Positions 6,495 through 16,023 of a stretch of DNA of 64,000 bases are shown piece by piece. Numbering within the stretch: position 1 is the stretch's first letter; each line of letters opens with the position of its first letter. The translations under genes were made by a program, and so were the position numbers. The notes under the pieces are model-generated. The model had not been told where the DNA came from. It did not search any database and saw nothing but the letters and a program-made list of their open reading frames with translations. Origin of the DNA: an uncultured Flavobacteriales bacterium (lineage in GTDB: Bacteria; Bacteroidota; Bacteroidia; Flavobacteriales; Crocinitomicaceae); NCBI GenBank assembly GCA_946479285.1, contig CAMLFH010000001.1, forward strand, positions 186,001-250,000, given 5' to 3'.

Positions 6495-9400
6495 TTATTT
6501 CTTAATCAGCAATTGCTTGGTCGCAGTTCCTTCGCTTGAAGTAACTTTCAACCAGTACATTCCATCTGCAAGCTCACTTACATTCAAAGTAAATGTTGCA
6601 GTTGTATTTTGCTGAGTTACTAAAATCTGTCCGTTAACACCATAGATGGCCGCTTCTGAATTTGGAGCAGTTGTTTCTACCACAACAGCATTAGAAGCAG
6701 GGTTCGGATACATGTTGTACGCGAGAGTGGTGTTTTCTTCTAATCCCAAACAAGGATTTGAGGTGATTACCACCGTGTCTTTATCCTGGCAGCCGTTTAC
6801 ATTCGTAACAGTCAAAATATAAGCTCCAGCCTGCGCTCCGGTCGTGTTTTGAGTCGTTGCTCCGTTGCTCCAGTTGTAAGAAGCGTATCCTCCCGGACCA
6901 TTCAAGTTCACCGGGAATTGATTTGCACAAAGCGTCATATCTGATCCCAGGTTGATATTCGGAACAGCATATAAAGTCAATACAGCGGTATCGCTGTCAA
7001 TACACCCGTTTGCATCCGTTCCGGTAACGATGTAAGAACCTGCGGTTGCTGCATTGAATGGAGTTCCGTTAGTAATTCCATGATTCCAAACCAGGTTCGG
7101 TGCGCCGGTTGCTGTGAATGTAATTGAAGTTCCGTTACAAACTGTTTGATTCGCACCTGCATCTACAGTAGGAAGCGCATTCAGTATTAGAATAAGTGTG
7201 TCTGTATCGATACATCCGTTTGCATCTGTTCCTGTAACTACATAAGATCCTGCAGTTGTGGCATTGAAAGCAGTTCCATTTGTAACACCATTGTTCCAAA
7301 CCAGGGTAGTTGTACCGCTTGCATTGAAGGTAACAGAAGTTCCCGTACAAACAGTTTGATCAACACCCGCGTCAACAGTTGGGAGCAGGTTTACAGTTAA
7401 GGTAAGGGTATCTGAATTTTCACAACCATACATATCTGTTGCAGTTGCAATGTAATTCATAGTAGATACAGGATAGAAATCAACTCCGTCTTGTACGCTG
7501 TTGTTCCAGGTAACAACAGCAGTTGAAGTACCGGACAAGTTTACAGTGTCCCCGGAACAAACTACCACATCAGATCCGGCTGAAATAGCGGGTAAGCTCA
7601 ATATTTCAATCGTTTTAGGAAGGGTGGTGTCCGCACATGCAAGCGCAGTATTCGAAACATATACGCGGTAATTTCCAGCCTCAGTTATATCCAGCGAGTT
7701 TCCTGTTTCACCTGCAATGATTTGGTCGTCTTTCAACCATTGAACCGTACTTTGAGCAGATCCCGGGATCGTTAAAGTAACTTCGTCTCCCGCACAAATA
7801 GAATCCGTTGGAACAGTGATTGTCGCTCCGGCAAGATCCGTACAGGTATTGATATCAAAGATGGAAAGCGTAGAACTGATCTCATTTGCAAGGATCACGA
7901 TGTCGTTTCCGGTCGGAGAATCTTCTTTTTTGATGATGATAATTCCTTCCGCACCACGATCCGGACCATTTGATGCAGCAAAACGGTTGTTGTAGTATCC
8001 AACATAAACCGGTGCACTTGGAACATCCACGTTAAATAACATCACTCCACCCACACGTTCCAATGAAACGAACAGGTAGTGATTCCCATTGATTACTGCA
8101 GTTGCAACACCTTCCGGCTCCGGACCTTTATCATCCGAACGGTTTTTAGAAACTGCAGCCCCCGAAGAATTACTTGCATTGAATAAACCAGCGATAGCCG
8201 GGTGAGTTGCCGTAATTTGCTCCAACAAATCTTTAGAATCGAAAACCAAAGCTCCTGTTTGTGCATTCCAGATAGAGAAAGAGCGTGTTCCGAAAACATG
8301 GATATCGTCAATATCGCCGTCAGCGTCCGTGTCACCACTAGCATTTGTAACGTTGATACGACCTAAGAATTGATTGTGTTTCAGGATATTTTGGTCCGGA
8401 ATAGAAGCGTCTAATGATGTAGCCGATAAACGTGCAATCTCTGTAATAGCGGTGTATTCGCGTGCATCTCCTTCGTTTGCTGAGAAAATATATTCTGTCC
8501 CGGCAATAGAAGCGTGAGCCAAAGCGTCCGGCATGAACAATCCTTTGACAGGTGCAGAGCCAATGAAAATTCCTGCGGTTTGATCCGAAGCGTCCAATCC
8601 ATTGTTTCCATTAGCATAGTTCATAGTTCCCAAAGGACGAACAGCAGTCACCGTTCCTGTTGCGATATCGATTACTGCCATCGCATTGTTTTCCTGTAAA
8701 GCAACATAAGCTGTGGAGTTATCTTCCGAAAGTGTAATGTATTCCGGTTCGAAATCCTGTGCAGCTGAACTTCCCGGCCCGAAGATGCGGATTCCCTGTA
8801 AACGCAAAGCAGCTTCCTGTCCGTTGAATGACTGGAAATTCACCATCGTAACATTGGAAGCTGTCAATCCGGCATAACCACCGGTAATATCAACAATGCC
8901 TACAGAACCCTCCGGATCTGTTGAATAATCTGATTTCGGCTCACCTTCACAAGCTACCAGCACTTTCGTGTAATCGTTGTTGAAAGTAATCATGTCCGGC
9001 ATAGCTCCAACAGGGACCTGGGAAATCAATGTTCCGTTCTCATCGAAGAAAACGATATTTCCATTTGCCTGCGGATTCGAATTTTCAACCGCACAAGCAA
9101 CAACACCATTGTGAACCGTTAATGAGTTAATGTTTCCATAAGGTGTCATTGAAATCGAATTGAGTAATACAGGAGTCGAAGGTGTGGAAAGGTCCACAAT
9201 ATCCACTTTTGCACCTATGGAGTTTGCAATGTATAATTTATCCGTTGTTGGGTCGAATGAAACGATCTCCGCCGAATTTGTTCCTTCAGCTCCGTTGGAG
9301 AAACTGGTAAGCAGATTTAGTTTTAATTCATTGTTTCCAACAGGAGCCTGATAGTCATTGTCTTTCAAGTAAATGATCTGGAAGGAGTTCGTTCCGATAG

Positions 9401-10436
9401 CTGCATTTTCCAATGAACTCATTTTCAAAATCACTTTCTCAGTTCTTTCAGCAAGGATGTCGTCTATGATTGTTAAACCAACGTTGGTAACTCCGTTAAA
9501 ACTTGCCGGGATAATGATAGTATCCTCTGCCAAAGTAAAGTCTGCAGTTTCCGTAGCATCCGTGTAAACAGAATAGCTCAAAATAACTTTTGCAGGAAGT
9601 GCATTTGATGATGCTGAATTGATTCCTACGTTTACAGTTCCTGCGTTTTCAGCAAAGTTTTGTGTAACCGCAGAGAATGTAAATGTTCCTGCTGCCGGAG
9701 GAGCAGTTGACAAGGAAACGCTGCTTGCATTATCGTCTACAAAAGGTTGAGCTGTCCATGTACGACCGGTAGACCAGGTATTGCTTAGAGTGTTATATGT
9801 ACCTGTTGCCTTTCCTGTAGAAGCTCCCGGGTCGCCCGTGACGAAACTAGTAGTTTGCAATTTTCCTCCGGAGTACAAATCGTTAACCGGAAGTTCGTAC
9901 CCCGTTGTTGTCGTTACAAACGCACTTCCTATAGCTGTTCCGTAAAAAACAGCATCTACAGGCACAGTAGAGTTGGTAATGCTCGCTACAGGCACACTAA
10001 ATACTGCAATTCCGTCGGCATTTCCTCCTCCGTTACCAAAAACACCTGCTGTTCCACCGGCATTTCCAAATCCGTCTCCGGGAGTAGTGATTACATCAAT
10101 CATTCTGATTTTTGTTCCGGTTACGGCCATTCCGTTCCCTCCAACGTATACCACATCACCGGCAATAACCGTTCCTGTGTTGATTTGGAAACCATAGCTG
10201 ACTGTTCCTCCGGCGATCCAGCCACTGGCTGTTGCGGTTCCATTGTTGTTAACAATAACGGTATAAGGAGTAACGGAAAAATCGATGTTTTTCGTCGCTT
10301 TCAATTCCACCCATTCCAGGTTATTGTCATTTGAAGGTGGATTGATATAGAATTCTGAGATTACGAGTCCCGGATTTTGAGCAAAACTGCTCAAGCCCAT
10401 AAATACCGTCCCGATTAAGAGTATTGTTTTTTTCAT
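6495..10436 (-). CDS. choice-of-anchor I family protein with LTD, Ig-like repeats and T9SS type A sorting domain
   Basis: This secreted protein has 1313 residues from the ATG at 10434-10436, chosen because it gives the signal peptide MKKTILLIGTVFMGLSSFAQ. Next come a lamin-tail-like domain (LVISEFYINPPSNDNNLEWVEL), a Calx-beta-like segment, and a beta-propeller region with the choice-of-anchor I block (GPEPEGVATAVINGNHYLFV, then ERVGGVMLFNVDVPSAP). An Ig-like domain and three near-identical repeats of about 83 residues (PTVDAGxxQTVC...TGTDANGCIDTDT) follow. The C-terminus YPNPASNAVVVE...GMYWLKV...KQLLIKK is a type A T9SS sorting domain, removed during attachment or release at the cell surface. 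The N-terminal half resembles secreted phosphatase-like proteins; substrate unknown. Confidence 0.9.
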   Translation of the reverse strand: MKKTILLIGTVFMGLSSFAQNPGLVISEFYINPPSNDNNLEWVELKATKNIDFSVTPYTVIVNNNGTATASGWIAGGTVSYGFQINTGTVIAGDVVYVGGNGMAVTGTKIRMIDVITTPGDGFGNAGGTAGVFGNGGGNADGIAVFSVPVASITNSTVPVDAVFYGTAIGSAFVTTTTGYELPVNDLYSGGKLQTTSFVTGDPGASTGKATGTYNTLSNTWSTGRTWTAQPFVDDNASSVSLSTAPPAAGTFTFSAVTQNFAENAGTVNVGINSASSNALPAKVILSYSVYTDATETADFTLAEDTIIIPASFNGVTNVGLTIIDDILAERTEKVILKMSSLENAAIGTNSFQIIYLKDNDYQAPVGNNELKLNLLTSFSNGAEGTNSAEIVSFDPTTDKLYIANSIGAKVDIVDLSTPSTPVLLNSISMTPYGNINSLTVHNGVVACAVENSNPQANGNIVFFDENGTLISQVPVGAMPDMITFNNDYTKVLVACEGEPKSDYSTDPEGSVGIVDITGGYAGLTASNVTMVNFQSFNGQEAALRLQGIRIFGPGSSAAQDFEPEYITLSEDNSTAYVALQENNAMAVIDIATGTVTAVRPLGTMNYANGNNGLDASDQTAGIFIGSAPVKGLFMPDALAHASIAGTEYIFSANEGDAREYTAITEIARLSATSLDASIPDQNILKHNQFLGRINVTNASGDTDADGDIDDIHVFGTRSFSIWNAQTGALVFDSKDLLEQITATHPAIAGLFNASNSSGAAVSKNRSDDKGPEPEGVATAVINGNHYLFVSLERVGGVMLFNVDVPSAPVYVGYYNNRFAASNGPDRGAEGIIIIKKEDSPTGNDIVILANEISSTLSIFDINTCTDLAGATITVPTDSICAGDEVTLTIPGSAQSTVQWLKDDQIIAGETGNSLDITEAGNYRVYVSNTALACADTTLPKTIEILSLPAISAGSDVVVCSGDTVNLSGTSTAVVTWNNSVQDGVDFYPVSTMNYIATATDMYGCENSDTLTLTVNLLPTVDAGVDQTVCTGTSVTFNASGTTTLVWNNGVTNGTAFNATTAGSYVVTGTDANGCIDTDTLILILNALPTVDAGANQTVCNGTSITFTATGAPNLVWNHGITNGTPFNAATAGSYIVTGTDANGCIDSDTAVLTLYAVPNINLGSDMTLCANQFPVNLNGPGGYASYNWSNGATTQNTTGAQAGAYILTVTNVNGCQDKDTVVITSNPCLGLEENTTLAYNMYPNPASNAVVVETTAPNSEAAIYGVNGQILVTQQNTTATFTLNVSELADGMYWLKVTSSEGTATKQLLIKK

Positions 10437-10607
10437 TGCTGTATAAACTTTCGGCAAAGTTCACTTCAGCATGTAATTAGAAATATGGGACAAGATGACT
10501 TTTTTGGCAAGATTGAGTTGTGGAATTGTGAACGGTTTAAAGTATGAATGAACAAAACATACTCATAGAAAACAGTTGTTTTAAAACACCTTCATCTGAA
10601 ATTAATA

Positions 10608-11285
10608 CTAACCCGATTTAGCAGCCCAATTTTTCAAAATAATTGCCGCAACGCTTAAATCCAGTGGATTGGTGATCTTAATATTTTCATCATTTCCGGG
10701 GATGAGGTGAACGCGTGCCCCGATTGCTTCCACCACACTGGCATCGTCCGTAAAACTTGTCACATATTTCTGCTCATAAGCCTTCTTAAGTAGTTTTGCT
10801 TCAAATATCTGGGGCGTCTGAACAATTCTATAATGGTCCCGGGAAACGGTAGCGTTTGTTTCTCCGTCTGCAATGCGCAGGGTTTCTTTTACAGGAATTA
10901 CAGGAATAACTGCCCGATGAGTTCTCACTTCGGCAAGCAGCTGTCTTAAAACCGACTTCGTGATAAACGGGCGAACACCGTCATGAACAGCAATCCAATC
11001 TCCGCTAGCTTTCGCCAATGCATTTTTGATCGAATCGAAGCGTTCCTCACCACCTGAAACTATTTCATGTTTGATGTTAAAGGAGTATTTCCGGCACATT
11101 TCATCCCAATCAGTCAGGTAATCTTGTGGAAGGGTGACGATCAACTCTGCAGTTTGATCAAATGCATGCATGTGTTCGATGGTGTGCATCAAAATGGGTT
11201 TATCGTTCAGCAGTAAAAATTGTTTTGGAACCGAACCTCCCATTCGCTTTCCAATTCCCCCGGCAGTAATAATGAATGTCAGCAT
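10608..11285 (-). CDS. ispD: 2-C-methyl-D-erythritol 4-phosphate cytidylyltransferase
   Basis: The third enzyme of the MEP isoprenoid pathway, transferring CMP from CTP to methylerythritol phosphate. The 225 residues are the usual family length. Visible motifs are the nucleotide-binding loop AGGIGKRMGGSVPKQF near residues 8-23, VHDGVRPFI in the middle, and TDDASVVEAIG near residue 180. Its start ATG is at 11283-11285. The gene stands alone between a T9SS cargo gene and a palindromic repeat. dxs of the same pathway is about 37 kb downstream on the other strand. Confidence 0.95.
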   Translation of the reverse strand: MLTFIITAGGIGKRMGGSVPKQFLLLNDKPILMHTIEHMHAFDQTAELIVTLPQDYLTDWDEMCRKYSFNIKHEIVSGGEERFDSIKNALAKASGDWIAVHDGVRPFITKSVLRQLLAEVRTHRAVIPVIPVKETLRIADGETNATVSRDHYRIVQTPQIFEAKLLKKAYEQKYVTSFTDDASVVEAIGARVHLIPGNDENIKITNPLDLSVAAIILKNWAAKSG

Positions 11286-11306
11286 GATTTAAATATAAAA
11301 AAAATC

Positions 11307-11338
11307 TAGTAGGGACGCGATTAATCGCGTCCCTACTA
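11307..11338. repeat. 32-bp perfect palindrome (REP-like), full copy
   Basis: TAGTAGGGACGCGATT followed directly by its exact reverse complement. It sits between ispD and a divergently placed small gene's terminator. Related copies are at 5359-5378, 30379-30412 and 37230-37259. Confidence 0.8.
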
Positions 11339-11366
11339 CGTCCCACAAAAACATACAGGAAATAAA

Positions 11367-11392
11367 AAAAGGCCTTCAAACGAAGACCTTTT
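11367..11392 (-). terminator. rho-independent terminator of the 59-residue membrane protein gene
   Basis: AAAAGGCCTTC (11367-11377) and GAAGACCTTTT (11382-11392) pair with one mismatch around a 4-base loop. On the minus strand the hairpin is followed by a long T-run. Confidence 0.75.
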
Positions 11393-11412
11393 CAATATAA
11401 TAAAATCACCAA

Positions 11413-11592
11413 TTACTTAAGTTGATTTGGATCCTTTTCAGCCTGAGCGTTGAATTTACGCTGCCAGTTCAACCAGTAGAACAATCCAATGAAACCTAAT
11501 ACAATTACAGAGTAATTGAAGATATCACCGATGTTGTCATAAAACCATGCACCGTTTAGGATTTGTCCGAGTTTCCACCAAAAAGTATTCAT
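11413..11592 (-). CDS. small single-span membrane protein, 59 residues
   Basis: ATG at 11590-11592 and TAA at 11413-11415 enclose a 59-residue protein: MNTFWWKLGQILNGAWF, then a hydrophobic span (YSVIVLGFIGLFYWLNW), then a polar tail ending in EKDPNQLK. The pattern of a short aromatic N-terminus, one span near YWLNWQRKF and a charged tail is like small uncharacterised proteins found across Flavobacteriia (DUF6341-like, from memory). A dedicated terminator follows it. Confidence 0.7.
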   Translation of the reverse strand: MNTFWWKLGQILNGAWFYDNIGDIFNYSVIVLGFIGLFYWLNWQRKFNAQAEKDPNQLK

Positions 11593-11674
11593 ATTTCTCG
11601 TTTTTGTTGGGACAAAGTAAATAAATTATTTGCTGATAACTTCCGATTTTCCTGAAAAAAAAACATTTTTTTGA

Positions 11675-11707
11675 CTTCCCCCTTTGGAGGGCGACAGAGG
11701 GGGAGGA
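11675..11707. repeat. G/C-run repeat (TTCCCCCTTTGGAGGG family)
   Basis: This C-run/G-run element (TTCCCCCTTTGGAGGG then GAGGGGGAGGA) is a copy of the sequence present as an inverted pair at 32313-32348 and 32432-32465. It lies in the leader region upstream of the bacilliredoxin gene. Confidence 0.6.
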
Positions 11708-11765
11708 TCTTTTTCGTCTTTTTAAGATGTAAAAAATCCAAATATTTCATAAACGAATTCCCTTA

Positions 11766-11800
11766 TTTGAGAGATTTAAGGGATAGAATCCGTAACTTTA
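11766..11800 (+). promoter_or_regulatory. promoter of the bacilliredoxin gene
   Basis: TTTG at 11766-11769 and TAACTTTA at 11793-11800 match the Bacteroidota -33/-7 pattern (last base of the -7 differs from TAnnTTTG) with a 23-base spacer, 22 bases before the start codon. Confidence 0.5.
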
Positions 11801-11821
11801 CACCATAAAAATTTAAAGATT

Positions 11822-12238
11822 ATGTACCCACCAGAACTCGTACAACCAATGAAGGAAGACCTTACACGTGTGGGCTTTCAACAACTCGTATCAGCATCAG
11901 AAGTAGATGCAAGCATTCCAACTAGCAAGGGTGTTGCCCTGGTAGTTGTAAACTCTGTTTGCGGATGTGCAGCAGGAAACTTAAGACCCGGAGTGAAAAA
12001 GTCTTTGGAGATCGCTGCAAAAAAACCGGATCATTTATTGACCGTTTTTGCAGGTGTTGATTCTGAAGCAACACAACAGGCACGCAAGTATTTTTTACCA
12101 TTCCCTCCATCATCGCCATCTGTGGCTTTGTTTAAAGATGGAAAATTGGTTCATTTCTTAGAAAGACACAACATCGAAGGAGTTACTGCAGCTATGATCG
12201 CTGAGAACTTAGAAGCAGCCTACGAAGAATTTTGTTAA
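11822..12238 (+). CDS. brxB: bacilliredoxin, BrxA/BrxB (YphP/YqiW) family
   Basis: A 138-residue cytosolic thiol-disulfide protein that, in families studied in Firmicutes, removes bacillithiol from mixed disulfides on proteins. The N-terminus MYPPELVQPMKEDL, the active-site CGC in NSVCGCAAGNLRPGV (about residues 48-50), and a C-terminal FLERHNIEG segment are all diagnostic of the family. Family length is normal. It stands alone with its own promoter and a long downstream hairpin. Confidence 0.93.
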   Translation: MYPPELVQPMKEDLTRVGFQQLVSASEVDASIPTSKGVALVVVNSVCGCAAGNLRPGVKKSLEIAAKKPDHLLTVFAGVDSEATQQARKYFLPFPPSSPSVALFKDGKLVHFLERHNIEGVTAAMIAENLEAAYEEFC

Positions 12239-12241
12239 TTA

Positions 12242-12305
12242 AGACTTAAAGACATCAGACTGAAGGCCAAAGACAGATTTGTCTCTGGTCTTTTGTCTTT
12301 AGTCT
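12242..12305. terminator. nested hairpin between bacilliredoxin and tatD
   Basis: The outer arms AGACTTAAAGAC (12242-12253) and GTCTTTAGTCT (12295-12305) pair with one bulge. An inner stem pairs CCAAAGACA with TGTCTCTGG (one G·U), followed by TCTTTTGTCTTT. A terminator role is likely for the upstream gene. Confidence 0.6.
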
Positions 12306-12325
12306 AAAAGCGAAGTGATCTTATT

Positions 12326-13093
12326 ATGTTTATCGACACTCACACACATCTTTACTCCGAACAATTCAACGAAGATCGTACTGAAATGATCCAGCGGGCT
12401 ATTGCGGCCGGAGTGGAACGGATGTACATGCCCAATATTGATTTGAACTCCATCGATGGAATGCATGCTTTGGAAAACCAGTTTCCGGATAATTGTTTCG
12501 CCATGATGGGACTTCACCCATGTTCAGTGGACGCAAACTGGGAGTTAACTTTGGCTAAAATGCGGGTTCTTTTGGATAAAAGACCCTATGTGGCTGTTGG
12601 GGAAATTGGGATCGATCTTTATTGGGATAAAACATTTGTGGAAGAACAGAAAGAAGCTTTCCGCACTCAGATCAAGTGGGCGAAAGAACTTCAAATCCCG
12701 ATTGTGATTCACGCCCGTGATTCCTTTCCGGAGATTTACGAGGTGCTTGATGGGGAGAACGACGAGCGCCTGCGTGGAATCTTTCATTGCTTTACCGGAA
12801 ATGAACAAGATGTACAGAAAATCCTCGATTACAAAGGATTCTCTTTTGGGATCGGTGGAGTGGTGACCTACAAAAAATCCGATCTGCCTGAAACACTCAA
12901 GCACGTTCCTTTGGATAAGTTGCTGATAGAAACAGATGCACCTTATTTAGCCCCAACACCTTTCCGCGGGAAGAGAAACGAAAGCAGTTATGTCATTCAT
13001 ACGGCTGAAAAGATTGCCGAGATTTTAGGATTATCATTGAACGCGCTGGAAGTAGTGACCACTCAAAACGCGCTGAATTTATTTCATCCCTGA
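12326..13093 (+). CDS. tatD: TatD-family metal-dependent deoxyribonuclease
   Basis: A 255-residue cytosolic TIM-barrel hydrolase of the amidohydrolase superfamily with 3'-5' exonuclease activity in studied members. Metal ligands are visible: HTH in FIDTHTHLYS (His6, His8), Glu in VAVGEIGIDLYWD, His in IVIHARDS, His in GIFHCFTGN, and Asp in LLIETDAPYLAP. Length and motif order match the family. The nearby asparaginase gene follows after 54 bases on the same strand and may be cotranscribed. Confidence 0.95.
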   Translation: MFIDTHTHLYSEQFNEDRTEMIQRAIAAGVERMYMPNIDLNSIDGMHALENQFPDNCFAMMGLHPCSVDANWELTLAKMRVLLDKRPYVAVGEIGIDLYWDKTFVEEQKEAFRTQIKWAKELQIPIVIHARDSFPEIYEVLDGENDERLRGIFHCFTGNEQDVQKILDYKGFSFGIGGVVTYKKSDLPETLKHVPLDKLLIETDAPYLAPTPFRGKRNESSYVIHTAEKIAEILGLSLNALEVVTTQNALNLFHP

Positions 13094-13147
13094 TTTCCTT
13101 GCGTATTTCATATTTTCAATGAACTTTGTCGCACTCAAGAGAACAGC

Positions 13148-14176
13148 ATGAAAACAACGCCGCAGGTATTGGTTATTTACACAGGAGGAACCATCGGAAT
13201 GGTCAATGATCCTTTAACGGGTTCATTAACTGCCTTCGACTTTGGTGATGTTTACAAGCACATTCCCGAATTGGCACGTTTGAATGTGCAGTTGACTACA
13301 CACGCTTTTCCGCACCCGATCGATTCTTCCGAAATGAATCCGCTTTGGTGGAAAGAAATGGCCGAATTGGTTTACAACAAGTACAACGAATTCGATGGTT
13401 TCGTGATCCTTCACGGGTCGGATACCATGGCATTTTCGGCATCAGCGTTGAGTTTCATGCTCCAGGGACTGAAGAAACCGGTTATTTTCACAGGATCTCA
13501 ACTGCCTATCGGAACCATTCGAACGGATGGAAAAGAAAACCTGATTACAGCCATAGAAATTGCAGCTGCAACAAACGATAACGGAACCGCGTGTATCCGG
13601 GAAGTAGCGATCTATTTTGAGTATTCACTCTATCGTGGAAACCGCACTTCGAAAGTTTCCGCTTCTTCGTTTGAAGCCTTTCGCTCACCGAATTTGAGAC
13701 CTTTGGCAGTAGCCGGAGTTCATATCGATTACACCGGTGAAACAATCAATGCTTCTTCTGAGCTGGAGTTGTTTACGGATTTCGATACTTCTGTGGCCTT
13801 AATCAAATTGTTCCCAGGCATTAACTGGAACATTTACGAATCGTTGTTCGACACCACAAAGACCAAAGCGATCATCCTGGAAACCTACGGTTCGGGAAAT
13901 GCTCCATCTGATTCCAAATTCCATGAATTGCTGTTGAACTACCTGCAATCCGGAGGAATTGTTCTGAACATTACTCAATGCTCAACCGGGAGAGTAGAGC
14001 AGGGGAAATACGAAACCAGTTCCTTCTTTGAGAAGAACGGCGTGCTTTCCGGTTTCGACCTCACTTCAGAAGCAGCAGTTACGAAAACCATGTATGCTCT
14101 TGGAAAAAGCTCCGGGAATGCAGAAGCTGCAAAAGCGATTTTAAAACAGTCCGTTTGCGGGGAAGTGACGGTATAA
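13148..14176 (+). CDS. ansA: type I (cytoplasmic) L-asparaginase
   Basis: A 342-residue enzyme that hydrolyses L-asparagine to aspartate and ammonia. It has the two catalytic threonine motifs: IYTGGTIGM near residue 12 and LHGSDTMAFSASALSF near residue 88. Other conserved blocks are TGSQLPIG and LETYGSGNAPS. There is no signal peptide, which fits the cytoplasmic type I class. It follows tatD by 54 bases. Confidence 0.93.
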   Translation: MKTTPQVLVIYTGGTIGMVNDPLTGSLTAFDFGDVYKHIPELARLNVQLTTHAFPHPIDSSEMNPLWWKEMAELVYNKYNEFDGFVILHGSDTMAFSASALSFMLQGLKKPVIFTGSQLPIGTIRTDGKENLITAIEIAAATNDNGTACIREVAIYFEYSLYRGNRTSKVSASSFEAFRSPNLRPLAVAGVHIDYTGETINASSELELFTDFDTSVALIKLFPGINWNIYESLFDTTKTKAIILETYGSGNAPSDSKFHELLLNYLQSGGIVLNITQCSTGRVEQGKYETSSFFEKNGVLSGFDLTSEAAVTKTMYALGKSSGNAEAAKAILKQSVCGEVTV

Positions 14177-14215
14177 CCCATTGAAACCACATTTCGAACA
14201 ATTTACTCCTATTTC

Positions 14216-15730
14216 TTAGCGGATTACAATCGTTTTGTTCATAAGGCCTGCTTCATTGCTGACCTTCAGAAAGTAAACAGCTTCCGTCAACATCGATAAA
14301 TCCAGTAGGTAGGGTGAAGAATCATTCGCATGAGTACCTGAAAAAACCAATGACCCCAAGGCATCGTACACTTCGATGGCAGCAGTCTTTTCACTGTACT
14401 GAAAATCAATTTGAAACAACCCTGTAGATGGATTTGGATAAACCCGGATGCCTTGAGCTAACTGTCCGTCATCAATTCCCGCAACGCCGGCAAATTCATA
14501 TGCCCCGATATCAATTGCTGTTCCCAAAATACTTCTTGAGTTTAAAGTGGCACTATTTGATTGATACTGGTAAGTGGGAATCAGCGAGTAAGCCGTTGAG
14601 GTGGAACCGGCATTTGTTCCCTGGTCAATTGCAGCTGTTGCAATGGGAGTTAGGGAATAATCATTCGCGCTGACGTTTGTAAATCCGAAGGAAGTATAAT
14701 CAGTGGACACTGCATTTCCTGCAGAGTCAAGTGCAGTCGGTGTATTTCCGCTAAAAAAGGTGTTGCTGGCTCCGGGTACTGATGCAAAGATATTGTTGTA
14801 AATTTTATAGGTATTGATTCCGGAGGATGGAACGGTATTGAAATACTTGATATTACCCGGGAACTGGTTAATGACCGTATTATTGACGAAGTAAAAATCT
14901 TCCAGCACGTTGGTAGCTGCATCGTACCCGATGATTCCGTGATTGGCACCTGCAGGCCCCTGGATAATCACATTTCCCATAATCACATTCATTCCTCCCT
15001 GGGCAATATTCAATTCCCAACTTCCATATCCTGTTGTTCCTTCTTCAATCAGGTTGTACAGGATATAACTTCTTTGGGCTCTCGTCTTGATGGAATTTGC
15101 CTGTCCGCGGGGATGGTGGAAATAACAGTTCCGTACCAGCAGTGTATCCGTACTGGAACCGATGTAAATATGGTGTTCGTAACCTGAGTGGGTAGGATCG
15201 TTTGGTAACTGGTAACCATTATTCTCAAATTCTGAATCGCGAATGATGACATTACTGGTGGTTACACTGCCGTTGCCTTCAAGAATGCCGTTCTGGCAAT
15301 TTACAAAAAGGCAGTTTACAACGGTCAGGTTGTTTGCCTGGAACCGAATTCCGGCGCCATTGCCGCCATTTGCATCTGAAACCTGAGCTCCGTCAAAGAC
15401 GATGTTCTCCAGGTAAGGATTGTCACAAGTACCTGGTGTTTCAAACACAAAAATCCCTTTTCCGTTGGGAATATCCCCCGTATACTGAATAATGCTTCGG
15501 TTGCTTCCGGTCCCCAGGCCAATGAACTTCAAATTCTTTTTGGTCCATTTGACAGCATCATTCAGATAAATCCCGCCATCGAGGTACACGGTATCATTAT
15601 CGGCAACGAGGTTCAACACCTGGCTGGGCAAGGTATAGGTCCTTGTTGCACCAACGTACCATTCGGTAGCGGAGCAATAGCTGCTAATTAAAAAAATTGC
15701 TGCAAGGATTGTGCAGTACTTTAACTTCAT
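14216..15730 (-). CDS. right-handed parallel beta-helix protein with T9SS type A sorting domain
   Basis: The 504-residue secreted protein starts at the ATG at 15728-15730, giving the signal peptide MKLKYCTILAAIFLISSYCSA; the longer upstream extension would bury it. Residues about 25-370 show Asn/Gly-rich beta-helix coils typical of pectate-lyase-like folds (for example YLENIVFDGAQV, NLTVVNCLFVNCQNGI, VIIRDSEFENNGYQL, LLVRNCYFHHPRGQAN). The C-terminus VYPNPSTGLFQIDF...AVYFLKVSNEAGLMNKTIVIR is a type A sorting domain. It probably acts on or binds a surface polysaccharide; no catalytic residues can be assigned. Confidence 0.88.
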   Translation of the reverse strand: MKLKYCTILAAIFLISSYCSATEWYVGATRTYTLPSQVLNLVADNDTVYLDGGIYLNDAVKWTKKNLKFIGLGTGSNRSIIQYTGDIPNGKGIFVFETPGTCDNPYLENIVFDGAQVSDANGGNGAGIRFQANNLTVVNCLFVNCQNGILEGNGSVTTSNVIIRDSEFENNGYQLPNDPTHSGYEHHIYIGSSTDTLLVRNCYFHHPRGQANSIKTRAQRSYILYNLIEEGTTGYGSWELNIAQGGMNVIMGNVIIQGPAGANHGIIGYDAATNVLEDFYFVNNTVINQFPGNIKYFNTVPSSGINTYKIYNNIFASVPGASNTFFSGNTPTALDSAGNAVSTDYTSFGFTNVSANDYSLTPIATAAIDQGTNAGSTSTAYSLIPTYQYQSNSATLNSRSILGTAIDIGAYEFAGVAGIDDGQLAQGIRVYPNPSTGLFQIDFQYSEKTAAIEVYDALGSLVFSGTHANDSSPYLLDLSMLTEAVYFLKVSNEAGLMNKTIVIR

Positions 15731-15878
15731 AGGGTGTGTTTTAATTAAAGATAGCAGAATTTTTTTAAAGACTGTTCGGAACAATTTCGCAAAAAGAGGA
15801 GATTCCAGCCTGAATGATTTGCGTTATTTTCGTTTTCCACCGATCGGGAGTAAAACTCTCATCGTTATAAAAACAAAA

Positions 15879-15898
15879 ATCCCGCTGTTAAGCGGGAT
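15879..15898 (-). terminator. rho-independent terminator of tRNA-Ser
   Basis: ATCCCGCT (15879-15886) pairs perfectly with AGCGGGAT (15891-15898) over a 4-base loop. On the minus strand a T-run follows, 9 bases after the 3' end of the tRNA. Confidence 0.8.
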
Positions 15899-15906
15899 AA
15901 TTCATG

Positions 15907-15993
15907 CAGAGAGGAAGAGATTCGAACTCTCGATACAGTTACCCGTATACTACCTTTCCAGGGTAGCTCCTTCAACCACTCGGACACCTCTCT
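15907..15993 (-). tRNA. tRNA-Ser (anticodon GGA)
   Basis: An 87-base class II tRNA. The acceptor arms AGAGAGG and CCTCTCT pair perfectly with discriminator G. The D arm is GTCCGAGTGGTTGAAGGAGC, the anticodon loop CTGGAAA carries GGA, a long variable arm follows, and the T arm contains GTTCGAATC. CCA is not encoded. A decayed partial copy of its 5' half lies upstream on the same strand at 16024-16059. Confidence 0.97.
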
Positions 15994-16023
15994 AGTTGTT
16001 TTCGAAAAATGCGAAGAAGGGTT

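Noticed and set aside
9855..10334. 159-codon plus-strand frame in the choice-of-anchor I gene
   Set aside because: Ser/Cys/Arg-rich shadow of the minus-strand gene, whose domains are clear.
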